DNA from: VGMD01 sp964552055
Lineage (GTDB): Bacteria; Chlamydiota; Chlamydiia; Chlamydiales; 2-12-FULL-49-11
DNA: 48,163 bases
Direction: 5' to 3'
Assembly (NCBI GenBank): GCA_964552055.1
Contig: CAZKFL010000013.1
Location: 1 to 48,163 of the forward strand
Position 1 is the first letter of the stretch, and every line of letters starts with the position of its first letter. A program made the translations under genes and the position numbers. Positions 1 through 9,400 of the stretch are shown in pieces. The notes beneath the pieces are model-generated. The model was given only the letters and a program-made list of their open reading frames with translations, searched no databases and was not told where the DNA came from.

Positions 1-59
1 CTTTAAATTTGCTTCGATAGGTTTATCTGTCAGATAAACCTATCGAAGCAAATTTAAAG
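1..59. repeat. 59-nt perfect palindrome (29-bp arms, 1-nt centre)
   Basis: The two 29-nt arms are exact reverse complements around a single T at position 30, and the sequence begins at the window edge, so the element may extend further. It lies 50 bp beyond the stop codon of der. The right arm and flank (40-66) recur at 13847-13873 with one mismatch, and a 10-nt stretch of the left arm (16-25) recurs at 13800-13809. This marks a dispersed element rather than a der-specific terminator. There is no U-run on either side of the kind expected for an intrinsic terminator, although the hairpin could still stop or protect transcripts. Confidence 0.85.
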
Positions 60-109
60 GACTATAATGATTCTAAAGTCTATTTATCTAAGTGTGAGAG
101 GAACAGAAG

Positions 110-1486
110 TTAATTAAAAACGATCTCTTCGCCTTCTTTATACAGGGTCTCTTTAGGACGGTGAGCTTCGCCGAAAGTGTATTTGGCGCGCTTTCGGGAT
201 TTTAATTTGAAGCGAATCGGGCATCCCATGTAGTCATAGGATTTACGAAATTGGTTAATGAGATAGCGACGATAGGTCTCCATAAAAAGTTCGTGATCAT
301 TAACGAATAGAACGAAATGAGGAGGTTTGATACTGACTTGGGTGAGGTAATAGATACGAAGTCTTTTACCACTGATTGAAGATGGGTGGTTCGCCTGGAC
401 AGCTCTTTCAATAAATGTGTTGAGCTCCCCTGTAGTAATTCTACGTTGCAGATTTTCATAAACACGGAAGATATCTTCAAAAAGCTCAGCTACATTTCTG
501 CCAGTTTTTGCTGAGCCAATAATAATTGGTACGTGTTCTAATACGGGATGTGCATTCCTAAGAGCGATAATTGCATGCTCCATTCTGTAATCGTTGATTA
601 AATCCCACTTATTAACAAATAGAATACAACCTTTGCCCTGATCTTCAACAAGTTGCAAGATCGTTTTTTCAAAAGCAGTAATCCCCTCTCTAACATCGAT
701 CACTAGAACGCAAATATTGCTTCGTCCAATTGCATCTTCCGTTCGAATTCGAGCAAATTTTTCAATGACTTCCAGTTCTTGCTGTTTTCTTTTAAGTCCC
801 GCTGTATCAATAAATAAAACGCCACCAATCTCTTCATCAATTGTATCTCTTGTCGTACCCGGAATATCACTTACAACACACCTTTCTTCGCCAACAATAG
901 AGTTCATCAAAGTTGATTTACCGACATTTGGGCGTCCGACAATAGCGACCCTTGGAATATTATTCTCTTCCTTCAAAGAAGGTTCAAAATAAGTTTCCAT
1001 AGCAATTTCTAATAAATCAGCAATCCCGTTTCCATGAAGAGCCGATACCGGCATCATATCACTTACACCAAGTGAATAAAATTTTGATTGAGCAACATCG
1101 CCTTTCATTGATTCATCCACTTTATTAATGGCTAAAACAATCGGCTTAGATTTTTTAAATAAAATTTTCGCAATCTCTTCATCCTGAATTGTTGCGCCAA
1201 TCACACCGTCAACTACAAAAATGATTGCATCGGCCCGATCTAAAGCCGCAAGTGTCTGAATCCTAATTTCTTTAGAAAATGCAATTGCCCCTTGAGAATC
1301 AATACCGCCTGTATCCACAAGCCTGACTTTTTTACCGAAAATCTCCACTTCACTGTAAAGAGCATCGCGGGTCACACCCTCAATATCTTCCACAATGGAC
1401 TTTCTTTCTTTGGCAATCCGGTTAAAGAGAGCAGACTTCCCCACATTAGGTCGTCCGATGATAGCAATCGTAAAAATCTTATTCAT
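110..1486 (-). CDS. der: Ribosome-associated GTPase Der (EngA)
   Basis: Der is a double GTPase needed for assembly of the 50S ribosomal subunit in the cytoplasm. Two complete G domains are visible. The first has GRPNVGKS near residue 11, DTGG and NKVD. The second has GRPNVGKS near residue 185, DTAG and NKWD. A KH-like C-terminal domain of about 110 residues follows. The length of 458 residues fits the family. I chose the ATG at 1486 (MNKIFTIAIIGRPNVGKS) because the family starts a few residues before the first P-loop; an in-frame start 39 nt upstream adds a tail unlike Der. The gene is divergent from the efflux operon and ends close to the palindrome at 1-59. Confidence 0.96.
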   Translation of the reverse strand: MNKIFTIAIIGRPNVGKSALFNRIAKERKSIVEDIEGVTRDALYSEVEIFGKKVRLVDTGGIDSQGAIAFSKEIRIQTLAALDRADAIIFVVDGVIGATIQDEEIAKILFKKSKPIVLAINKVDESMKGDVAQSKFYSLGVSDMMPVSALHGNGIADLLEIAMETYFEPSLKEENNIPRVAIVGRPNVGKSTLMNSIVGEERCVVSDIPGTTRDTIDEEIGGVLFIDTAGLKRKQQELEVIEKFARIRTEDAIGRSNICVLVIDVREGITAFEKTILQLVEDQGKGCILFVNKWDLINDYRMEHAIIALRNAHPVLEHVPIIIGSAKTGRNVAELFEDIFRVYENLQRRITTGELNTFIERAVQANHPSSISGKRLRIYYLTQVSIKPPHFVLFVNDHELFMETYRRYLINQFRKSYDYMGCPIRFKLKSRKRAKYTFGEAHRPKETLYKEGEEIVFN

Positions 1487-1550
1487 AGGACAATCATTAT
1501 ACACAGCAACCCAAAAAGGCACCACCCTTTTGTTTAAAAAAAAGATTCGC

Positions 1551-1580
1551 TGCAGAGTCGCAGAGAATAGAGACTCTGCA
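1551..1580. promoter_or_regulatory. Inverted repeat in the der/efflux intergenic region
   Basis: TGCAGAGTC at 1551-1559 is matched by its exact complement GACTCTGCA at 1572-1580, with a 12-nt spacer. It lies between the divergent starts of der (1486) and the efflux operon (1636). The size and position suit an operator for a local repressor, but no regulator gene is adjacent. It could instead be a simple RNA hairpin. Sequences resembling -35 elements (TTGAAT at 1595, TTGACT at 1600) follow, but I could not find a convincing -10 at the right spacing. Confidence 0.4.
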
Positions 1581-1635
1581 ACGGATCTCTTTTCTTGAAT
1601 TGACTAATTAAGACATAATAACTAGTAAGTAAATT

Positions 1636-3093
1636 ATGAAAAGGGTTTCTATACTTTTTCTTTTAGTTTGCTATTCATGTGTCAACATGCCTAAAAGTGA
1701 GCAGACTCAAACACTTATATTTCCACCAACAGGCGGTAAAATTGAAAAAAAATATTTAGAAAACCAACTTTTTGCTAGGGGTGATTGGCCAGAAGAAAAG
1801 TGGTGGGAAATGTTTTACTCATGCGAACTTAACGAGTTAATGGAAGAGGCTCTCTTAAAAAACCCGAGCATTCAAGAGGTAGAGCAAAAAATTAACTATG
1901 CTAAAGAAACGGCAATCATTGCGAGGTCTAAGTTATTTCCTTTAATTTATTTTAATGCGTCAGATAATTGGGCTTATTTGAGTCAGCACGGGTTATTAAG
2001 AGCCTTAAATCCAACCGTTCCTCTAGCAGCTGGTCTAATTGACTTAAGTTTATCATTCACTTATGAATTTGATTTTTGGGGGAAATTTCGAAATGGATTT
2101 CGTGCAGCTCTTGGAAAAGAGAAAGCAGCAGAAGCAGAATCTGCTCAAGTTCAATTAATCATTACCACAATGCTTGCACAAGTCTATTTTGCTCTTAAGA
2201 CAAATTTGCTTCGAGAATGCATTTATCAAGAACTTGTTCAAGTAAGGTCAAAGCTGTATTCTCTTTCAGAATTAATGCAGGATAAATACCTATATTCAGC
2301 TCTTCCTGTATGGTTATCCGATGAGAATTTGCAAGAGACAAAAAAAGAGCTGATTACAATCCAAGACGAAATTGCCTTTAACAAGCACTTCATCAATGCG
2401 ATATGCGGAAATGGTCCAGATAGCCCCCTCGATATTTCACCAAAGCTTGGTTATTTACCTAATCAGTTGGAATTACCAGAAAATTTGTTTCTAGACCTTT
2501 TAGCAAGACGCCCTGATTTGATGGCAGCCATTTGGAAAGTAGAATCTATAGCTCATGAGGTTGGCGCTGCCATCGCTGACTTTTTTCCCAATATTGATTT
2601 TAATGGATTTACCGGTTTTGAAAGTTTTAACTTCTATAATCTATTTAAATGGGGAAGCTCCACAACCAATTTGATTCCCGCACTTCACCTCCCTATTTTC
2701 ACAGCAGGTGCAATCAGAGCCAATGTCCGCGCGAAAAAAGCGCTCTTTGAAGAGGCTGTCTATCAATACAACAATCTAATTTTAAAAAGCGCCGAAGAAG
2801 TTGCTAACACTCTTGTTATCGTTACTTCCGTTTTTGAGCAAGAAAAGCTGCAGTTAATTATCGTAGACAAGGCTAAAAAACGGTACAATCTATCCGAACT
2901 TCTTAAAACCCATTGTCTTGACACTGCATTCGATACACTCACCATGAAAGAGGAACTTCTTAGAAAAGAGCTAGAAGAGCTCTCTCTTCGCTACAATCAA
3001 TACGCTTCCGTAATCAAACTTACAAAAGCGCTTGGCGGCGGCTACATCTCTCCTTATAACGTCCCTTTGAAAGCTGTGGAGAGTGACAATTGA
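1636..3093 (+). CDS. TolC/NodT-family outer membrane efflux lipoprotein
   Basis: This is the outer membrane channel of a tripartite export pump. The first 17 residues are a lipoprotein signal (hydrophobic run ending in a CYSC lipobox), so the mature protein is probably acylated at the last Cys. The body has the duplicated outer-membrane-factor layout: helical hairpins and strands, with a second half beginning around the LLARRPDLMAAIWKVESIA segment, which is typical of the NodT/OprM group. The length of 485 residues is normal. Its stop overlaps the start of the HlyD-like gene by 4 bp, and the MFS gene follows, so the three should be translated together. The substrate cannot be read from the sequence. 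Confidence 0.88.
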   Translation: MKRVSILFLLVCYSCVNMPKSEQTQTLIFPPTGGKIEKKYLENQLFARGDWPEEKWWEMFYSCELNELMEEALLKNPSIQEVEQKINYAKETAIIARSKLFPLIYFNASDNWAYLSQHGLLRALNPTVPLAAGLIDLSLSFTYEFDFWGKFRNGFRAALGKEKAAEAESAQVQLIITTMLAQVYFALKTNLLRECIYQELVQVRSKLYSLSELMQDKYLYSALPVWLSDENLQETKKELITIQDEIAFNKHFINAICGNGPDSPLDISPKLGYLPNQLELPENLFLDLLARRPDLMAAIWKVESIAHEVGAAIADFFPNIDFNGFTGFESFNFYNLFKWGSSTTNLIPALHLPIFTAGAIRANVRAKKALFEEAVYQYNNLILKSAEEVANTLVIVTSVFEQEKLQLIIVDKAKKRYNLSELLKTHCLDTAFDTLTMKEELLRKELEELSLRYNQYASVIKLTKALGGGYISPYNVPLKAVESDN

Positions 3094-4259
3094 AACTAAA
3101 AAGGGCAACACGAAATTATTTTATCGTCATAGCGACCCTTCTCTTTTTATTTTTCCTATTTTGGTTTTATTATTGGAGATTCCATAAATACACCGATGAT
3201 GCTTATGTAAACGGCAATCAAATTGTCATAACCCCCTTATACCCAAGTTTTGTTAAAGCGATACATACCGATGATACGTTTCTTGTAAAAAGAGGCCAAC
3301 TGATTATTGAGCTCGATGACACAAACGCCAAAATTGAATTCAACAGAGCGCAAGAATATCTTGCAAATACTGTGCGTGAAGTATGCCAACTTTTTCATCA
3401 AGTCTTTGCCTACGAGGCAGAAATAGGGGCAAAAAGAGCGCTCTACATCGTCGCAGAAGAAGATTTTCAACATCGATACAATGTTGTGGATCAAGGAGGC
3501 GTCTCAGTTGAAGATTACGAACATGCAATTGCAGCTTTACGCACGAGTTTTTACGATCTTCAAATGACCGAAATTCTCTATCAAAAAAGTTTATCCTTGG
3601 TGGGCGCAACCTCTGTTCGTAACCACCCTCGTGTACAAATGGCTTCTGATCAATTTCTTGATGCTTGGGTAAATCTCTATCGATGCAAAATTTATTCACC
3701 AGTTGAAGGGCTTGCTGCACAAAGAACAATTCAAGTTGGGAAATGGGTAAATAAAGGTGATTATTTAATGAGTGTTATTCCCCTAGATCAAATCTGGGTC
3801 AATGCAAACTTTAAAGAAACACAACTGAAAAAAATGCGCATTGGCCAATATGTAAAGGTAACATCTGATCTTTACGGCTGGGGGACAATTTTTGACGGAG
3901 TTATTCTCGGCTTGCCAGGCGGCGCCGGAAATGCTTTCTCTCTCCTGCCCCCCCAAAACCTATCTGGAAACTGGATCAAAATTGTTCAAAGACTGCCTGT
4001 TCGTGTTGGACTCAAACCAGAACAACTTAAACAATATCCATTAAGACTCGGACTTTCAATGGAAGCAACTGTTGATGTAAGAGGCGAAATTGGTGAAATG
4101 GTTCCTGAAACAACTGCAGGCTCACCAAATTATGAAACGCATATTTATAAATTGGAAGAAGTAGGAGCGGAAGCTTTCATCGAAAAAATTTTTTCTGAGA
4201 ACTTTGATCCTTCACTTGAACCTTATAGATTAACACCCCTAGAGTACAATGAGCCATAA
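3090..4259 (+). CDS. HlyD/EmrA-family membrane fusion protein
   Basis: This is the periplasmic adaptor joining the inner membrane transporter to the outer membrane channel. One N-terminal membrane anchor (residues about 9-29) is followed by the YTDDAYV segment that opens the beta-barrel/lipoyl region, a coiled-coil hairpin, and the EmrA hallmarks IWVNANFKETQL and GGAGNAFSLLPPQN. The start is TTG at 3090, which overlaps the stop of the preceding gene. The next gene starts 11 bp before this one ends. The length of 389 residues matches EmrA. Assignment to the EmrA type rather than AcrA or MacA is clear from these motifs and from the MFS partner. Confidence 0.92.
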   Translation: MKLKRATRNYFIVIATLLFLFFLFWFYYWRFHKYTDDAYVNGNQIVITPLYPSFVKAIHTDDTFLVKRGQLIIELDDTNAKIEFNRAQEYLANTVREVCQLFHQVFAYEAEIGAKRALYIVAEEDFQHRYNVVDQGGVSVEDYEHAIAALRTSFYDLQMTEILYQKSLSLVGATSVRNHPRVQMASDQFLDAWVNLYRCKIYSPVEGLAAQRTIQVGKWVNKGDYLMSVIPLDQIWVNANFKETQLKKMRIGQYVKVTSDLYGWGTIFDGVILGLPGGAGNAFSLLPPQNLSGNWIKIVQRLPVRVGLKPEQLKQYPLRLGLSMEATVDVRGEIGEMVPETTAGSPNYETHIYKLEEVGAEAFIEKIFSENFDPSLEPYRLTPLEYNEP

Positions 4260-5748
4260 ATGGGTATTTAACCTCTGCATTTTCACCATTTTCTTAGTTT
4301 TATTTAACTTTGCTGTAATCAGCATGTCTGTTGTTTATATTTTGAGCGATCTTGGAAGTAGTTCTGCTACTGCATCTTATGCAACTGTTTTTTATGGCCT
4401 TGGAAATGTTCTCACCGTCCCTTTAGCAATTCCTTTTAGAAATCGAATCGGTGTCTCCAAATTTTTTGCGATTTCATGGGGCCTATATATTTTAGCAACA
4501 CTCCTAGCAGCAACTGCTCCAACCTATCCAGCCTTTATCGTTTATAGACTCCTTCAAGGCGTTGCCTCAGGCCCCTTACTAAGCCTGCTCAACAATTTTC
4601 TTTTATCGATGCTGCCTGTTGATGAAAAACCAAATGTGATTAAATGTAATATGATGCTCTTTATTATCGCCCCCATTTTAGGCGCTTCTTGGGGCGGATG
4701 GATATCCTACGACTACAACTGGCGCTATATATTTTCAATCAATGTAATTGTAATGCTCATTTCCGGAATCATACTTTATTCCCATCTCAGAAAATATCGT
4801 GAATCTCTTGAACGGGCGTCTTTTGATAAAACAGCTTATGCCTCATACATTCTTGCAGCAGTAAGCCTAACCTTTTTTATAACACTTGGACAAGAACTCG
4901 ATTGGTTTCGTTGTAAATTAATCACATTTACTTTCTTAATCTTTCTTGCATCACTTGCTTTTCTGATCTTAAGAACCTACCATCACCCGAACTCCATTCT
5001 AGGATTTGATCTCCTTAAAAAGCCGCTGATTTTACTCTCCCTTATTAATTTATGGGTTTTATATGGCACATATTTTGGCATGACACTGCTCCTTTCGATT
5101 TGGCTAACTCTCTATGTACGATTTACAGTGATTTGGGTAGCCACCATCTTAGGAGTTATGGTTTTTTCTGCAGCCCTTTTAATGCACGTTACAAGACACT
5201 ATTTGCAAACACACAAAGTTTGGATCCCTCTCGGGCTTGCAATCATTTTATTAGCCTTCAGTTGTTTTTATACCTCTAATTTCAATATTGATATCAACCT
5301 CGGAAGAATTGCCTTTTCTCGAATTATTGCAGGTTTTTCCTTTGCGCTTTTTCTCCCCTCCCTATTTCACCTTCTTGTTTGCGACATATCAGCTGAAGAT
5401 ACGCCAAGAGCCTTCGGTCTTTTTCAAGTAACAAGATCAGGAGCAAGCGCGCTTGGTGCCACCATTTTTTACACAATTTGGATTAGAAGACAAGTGTTTT
5501 ACTATGAGCGTCTTGGCGGGAACCTTACAAAATTTTCACCCATTACAGATAGGTTTTTTATCAGAGCAAAAGAGTTTGGCCTCAGCAAAGCCCAAATGGA
5601 CCCCCAACTAGATGAATTTCTCCAAAACCAAGCAACTTCACTTGCGCTTAACGACTGCTTCTATCTGATGGGGTGGATAACCGTTCTCCTTTTTATCCTT
5701 TTTTTGATAAGCTATGCCAAAAAAAAGGCCCTACATTATGTTACATGA
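4249..5748 (+). CDS. DHA2-type MFS efflux transporter, EmrB-like
   Basis: This is the proton-driven inner membrane pump partnering the two preceding genes. The 499 residues form about 14 hydrophobic segments, the count expected of the DHA2 family. LGASWGGWISYDYNWRYIF corresponds to the EmrB-family segment that ends in W-R-x-I-F. The EmrB N-terminal motif D-x-T-I-x-N-V-A is not conserved (here NFAVISMSVVYIL), so the substrate range may differ. It overlaps both the upstream adaptor gene and the downstream glycosyltransferase-like gene. Drug or bile-like compound export is inference from the family. Confidence 0.87.
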   Translation: MSHKWVFNLCIFTIFLVLFNFAVISMSVVYILSDLGSSSATASYATVFYGLGNVLTVPLAIPFRNRIGVSKFFAISWGLYILATLLAATAPTYPAFIVYRLLQGVASGPLLSLLNNFLLSMLPVDEKPNVIKCNMMLFIIAPILGASWGGWISYDYNWRYIFSINVIVMLISGIILYSHLRKYRESLERASFDKTAYASYILAAVSLTFFITLGQELDWFRCKLITFTFLIFLASLAFLILRTYHHPNSILGFDLLKKPLILLSLINLWVLYGTYFGMTLLLSIWLTLYVRFTVIWVATILGVMVFSAALLMHVTRHYLQTHKVWIPLGLAIILLAFSCFYTSNFNIDINLGRIAFSRIIAGFSFALFLPSLFHLLVCDISAEDTPRAFGLFQVTRSGASALGATIFYTIWIRRQVFYYERLGGNLTKFSPITDRFFIRAKEFGLSKAQMDPQLDEFLQNQATSLALNDCFYLMGWITVLLFILFLISYAKKKALHYVT

Positions 5749-6433
5749 AGGAATTTTAGTTGGAGCTGATAGTAACCTTGAAGCGCTCTTACCCTGGTGG
5801 TGGGAAAACTATTCAAAACACAATGATCACCAAGTCTCCTTTGCTGATTTCGGCATGACCAATTTAGGGATAAAATTTTGCAAACAACATGGAATTTATA
5901 TCCCCCCATTTCCTATACCCCCATTAAACGAAATTCCCAAAGAAATGAAGAAAACCTGGGAATCCCACTACAAGCAAATTTGGAACTTTGATGCCTCTAC
6001 AGAATTTCGCTCTGCTTTTTTTAAAAAGCCGATTGCCTGTCTAAATTCTCCCTTTGCAAAAACATTTTGGATTGACCTGGACTGCAAAGTAGATGGCGAT
6101 ATTTCTCCCCTATTCAACCTACTATCTTTTGGAATAGAAATATCCGCACTACCAATTGGCGCTAAAGAAAACGAACTTCTATTTAACTCCGGCGTAGTAG
6201 GCTTTACTCAAAATGCCCAAGTAATTCAGAGATGGGCTGCGCTCTCAAAAGAAAATCATCTATTTCCAGGCGACCAAGAAGCGCTATCGAAAGCCATTCA
6301 CACCCTCTCTTCCCCCTACATAGAACTACCCGAAATTTATAACTGGAGTTACCTCAATGGAGAGCACAAAAACACCGTAATTACCCATTATCATGGAAAC
6401 GGCAAATCCCAAATTATGCAATGCGAATTGTGA
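5738..6433 (+). CDS. Putative GT-A-fold glycosyltransferase
   Basis: This 231-residue protein has features of a nucleotide-sugar transferase of the GT-A fold. WIDLDCKVDGD near the middle contains an acidic D-x-D pair that would hold the metal and sugar nucleotide. It is followed by LFNSGVVGF and by GDQEALSKAI, a G-D-Q-x segment typical of GT8-like enzymes, and a histidine pair HYHGNGK near the C-terminus. I chose the ATG at 5738 (MLHEGILVG), which overlaps the stop region of the MFS gene. An ATG at 5714 would add eight residues. Coupling to an efflux operon is unexpected; the acceptor is unknown. Confidence 0.6.
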   Translation: MLHEGILVGADSNLEALLPWWWENYSKHNDHQVSFADFGMTNLGIKFCKQHGIYIPPFPIPPLNEIPKEMKKTWESHYKQIWNFDASTEFRSAFFKKPIACLNSPFAKTFWIDLDCKVDGDISPLFNLLSFGIEISALPIGAKENELLFNSGVVGFTQNAQVIQRWAALSKENHLFPGDQEALSKAIHTLSSPYIELPEIYNWSYLNGEHKNTVITHYHGNGKSQIMQCEL

Positions 6434-6445
6434 AAGCAAATTACC

Positions 6446-9400
6446 TTATGCGGTTGCATAAAGCTTTTTGAGGAGAGCGGTTAGCTCTTTGCGGTCTATG
6501 CGCTTAAGATCTTGCTCATTATCAAAGCCAATGACACTTGATATAAGGTCTTTTTTCTTTTCAATAATTCCGTGAATGTGCTCTTCAATTGTGTCTTTGG
6601 CAACAAATTTGAAGACGCTAATCCCCCGATTTTGGCCAATACGGTGAACACGGTCAGTAGCCTGATTTTCTTTAGCAGGATTCCACCATCTATCATAATG
6701 AATCACAACAGATGCCGCTGTAAGGTCAATACCGACACCTGCAGCTTGAAGCGAAGCAACAAACACTTTACAGCTTGGATCTTCCTGAAACCTTTTTACT
6801 TCTCCTTTTCGATCCTTTGTTGTTCCTCTAATACCCGCAAAACCAATTTTTTCTTTTTTTAAGTAACACTCAATTATATCAAGCATCTTAAGGTATTGAG
6901 AAAACACAACAACTTTTTGGCCACTTGCAAGAGCTTCATTAAGGAGTTCAACAAATAGCTCCCACTTACCACTTTGATGCTTTTCGAAGTAGTTTTCATC
7001 TTTTGTAATGAGAGACGGGTGATCACATACTTGTTTAAGTTTATTAAGTAAGGCAAACACATGAATATAAAAGCCAGGACCCTCTTCTTCCAAAATACTT
7101 TTGGATTGCTGCGCAATTTCCTGATACATACGTGATTGCTCATCAGAGAGATCCACATAGGCAATCTCCTCAATTTTTTCTGGAAGATCCAGTAAAACAT
7201 CTTGTTTTTTACGCCTTAAAATAAAAGGCTTAATTAATTTTGATAACGCTTTTTGACGATCCATGTCTTTATTTTTTTCAATCGGGGCGATAAACTCTTC
7301 TTTGAAGTCATCTCCTGAGGGAAGAAATCCTGGCAAAATAATATCAAATAACGATTTTAATTCCATTAGGTTATTTTCTAAAGGAGTTCCTGTTAGAGCA
7401 AGCTTCATTTCTGCTTTTATTTGCTTTAGCGCTATATGAATTTGTGACTTATGATTTTTTGCTACGTGGGTTTCATCAAAAATGGCAATCTCAAAATCAT
7501 GCGCCAAAAATAGGTCCTTATCACTTCGCAAAATACCGTAAGTTGTTAGAATTATATCATTTTTTAAATTCAAAGCTTTTGGATTTCTAAACGGACCGTG
7601 ATAAAGGTGTACTTTAGACTTCGGCAAAAACTTAGCGAGCAAATCCTGCCAATGATAGATAACCGATGTGGGAGCAACAACTAAAAATTTGTAACGCATA
7701 GAACGTTTCTTTTCATGCATAGCAGCTGATAAAAGAGCCATTGCTTGATGCGTTTTTCCAAGTCCCATCTCATCACATAAAAAACCGGAAAGTCCATAAT
7801 TATATAAAAACCAAAGCCACCTTACTCCTACTTCTTGATAAGGCCTAAGTGTACTTTTTAGCCCGCCAAGATTAGGCATTTCAGCTGTCGGGCCTTCTTC
7901 TATAAGGTTTTTTAGGATCTCGCCAAACTCTTTAACATCAGGCTTACTTGAGTCTGGCATATAGACTTCTTCAAATAACGAAAGCCGAATCCAATCAAGT
8001 GTTGTTAAGTAAAGGTAGCTTGAACCTTGCTCAAAAGACGACTTTGAAAGCCTACTTAACCAATAAAACCTTTTCTCTGTAAGCGAAATCATTCCTGCAT
8101 CCGAAAGCACAAAAGGGGCAAATGAGAGCATTGCATCATAAATCTCACGAATCGGCACCTCTCCATACTGCGATGAATAGGAAAAATAAACAAGCCACCC
8201 TTTTTCCTTTCTCAATACATCCTTAACAACCAACCTGAGACTAGGCGGATCCATAAGCCTTTTGTCAAGATGAATTACCTGGGATTTCAATCTCTTAAGT
8301 TCATGCTTAATGAAATAAGGAATTTGATCAACCGATATGACCACCTTTTCTGTAAACTTGGAAGGAAGCTTTAAATTATCCGGAACCTCTGCAAACCCTT
8401 TCTCTTTTAAATAAACAAAATCGCCATAAATTTTTGGACTACAAATTTTTGCCCAATCTTTAAAAAAATAGACTGGTTCGATAACAATATTTTCCTTAAC
8501 TAAGGAGATATTTAGCCCTGTCTTTTCTAGACCCGATTCAGGAGAAAAAAAGTTTCTAATATGATCTAAATCATCCTTATGCGCGTGAATGTAAGAAGAA
8601 ATCGAAGGCGCATCAATTTCTACAGGTTCTAATGCCACGCCTTGCAAAATCTTTTCACGCCTAGAAAAAAAGCCCTCTCCTTTGATATAAACAAAGCTTC
8701 CTAAATCAATTGCATCAAGGGCCCCTTCTTTGAACACATCCTCTTTTTCAATAACAAGAACTTCATCCTCAATCCGATAATTGAATTTTGTTTCAACGCT
8801 CGATAGATGAATTTGAAATTCTCTATATTTGTTAAGCCAGTTCTTATTACGCTCTATGAACTCACCCATCAATTCTTTTGGAATTACTTTCTCTGTACCT
8901 TTAAAAAGCAGATTCGTGATTCTAAAAAATCCTTTCTCATCTACATAGGCCCAAGGATCAAAAAAATGAGATCTTAAACTGGTTAAATCACCAGGCGAAA
9001 ATAAATACGCCTCAATATGGAAACTTCCCTGCTCATCAAAAAAAAGTTTATAAGAGACGCTTCGAGGTTTTCTAGAAAGTGGTGTTCCCACAAGATATTT
9101 TTCTAAAATTCTCGCATGTTTTTCTAAAAATTCAGGAATTAGCTTCTCTTCAATAACGTCTTTCTTAAAAAATGCATTTGTTTTTTTAGGGAAAAATCCT
9201 ACAGCTTTTTGAAACGTCCAGTCATCCCATTCAAAATCAGGATGATCAATATCAAGCAAAGGAATAGACTCTATTTTAAATTGCTTATGGGAAGAATCAT
9301 AAGATATCTTCTCTACCTCTATTTCCTTAAAATCAAAAACCTTAAGATTCGTCTTGTATGAAGCTATCGCAGGAATTATTTTTGGAAAATCATCCTCTTC

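Noticed and set aside
3340..3729. Open frame of 129 codons on the minus strand
   Set aside because: It lies wholly inside the HlyD-like gene, whose family motifs are clear, and has no ribosome-binding site or recognisable protein.
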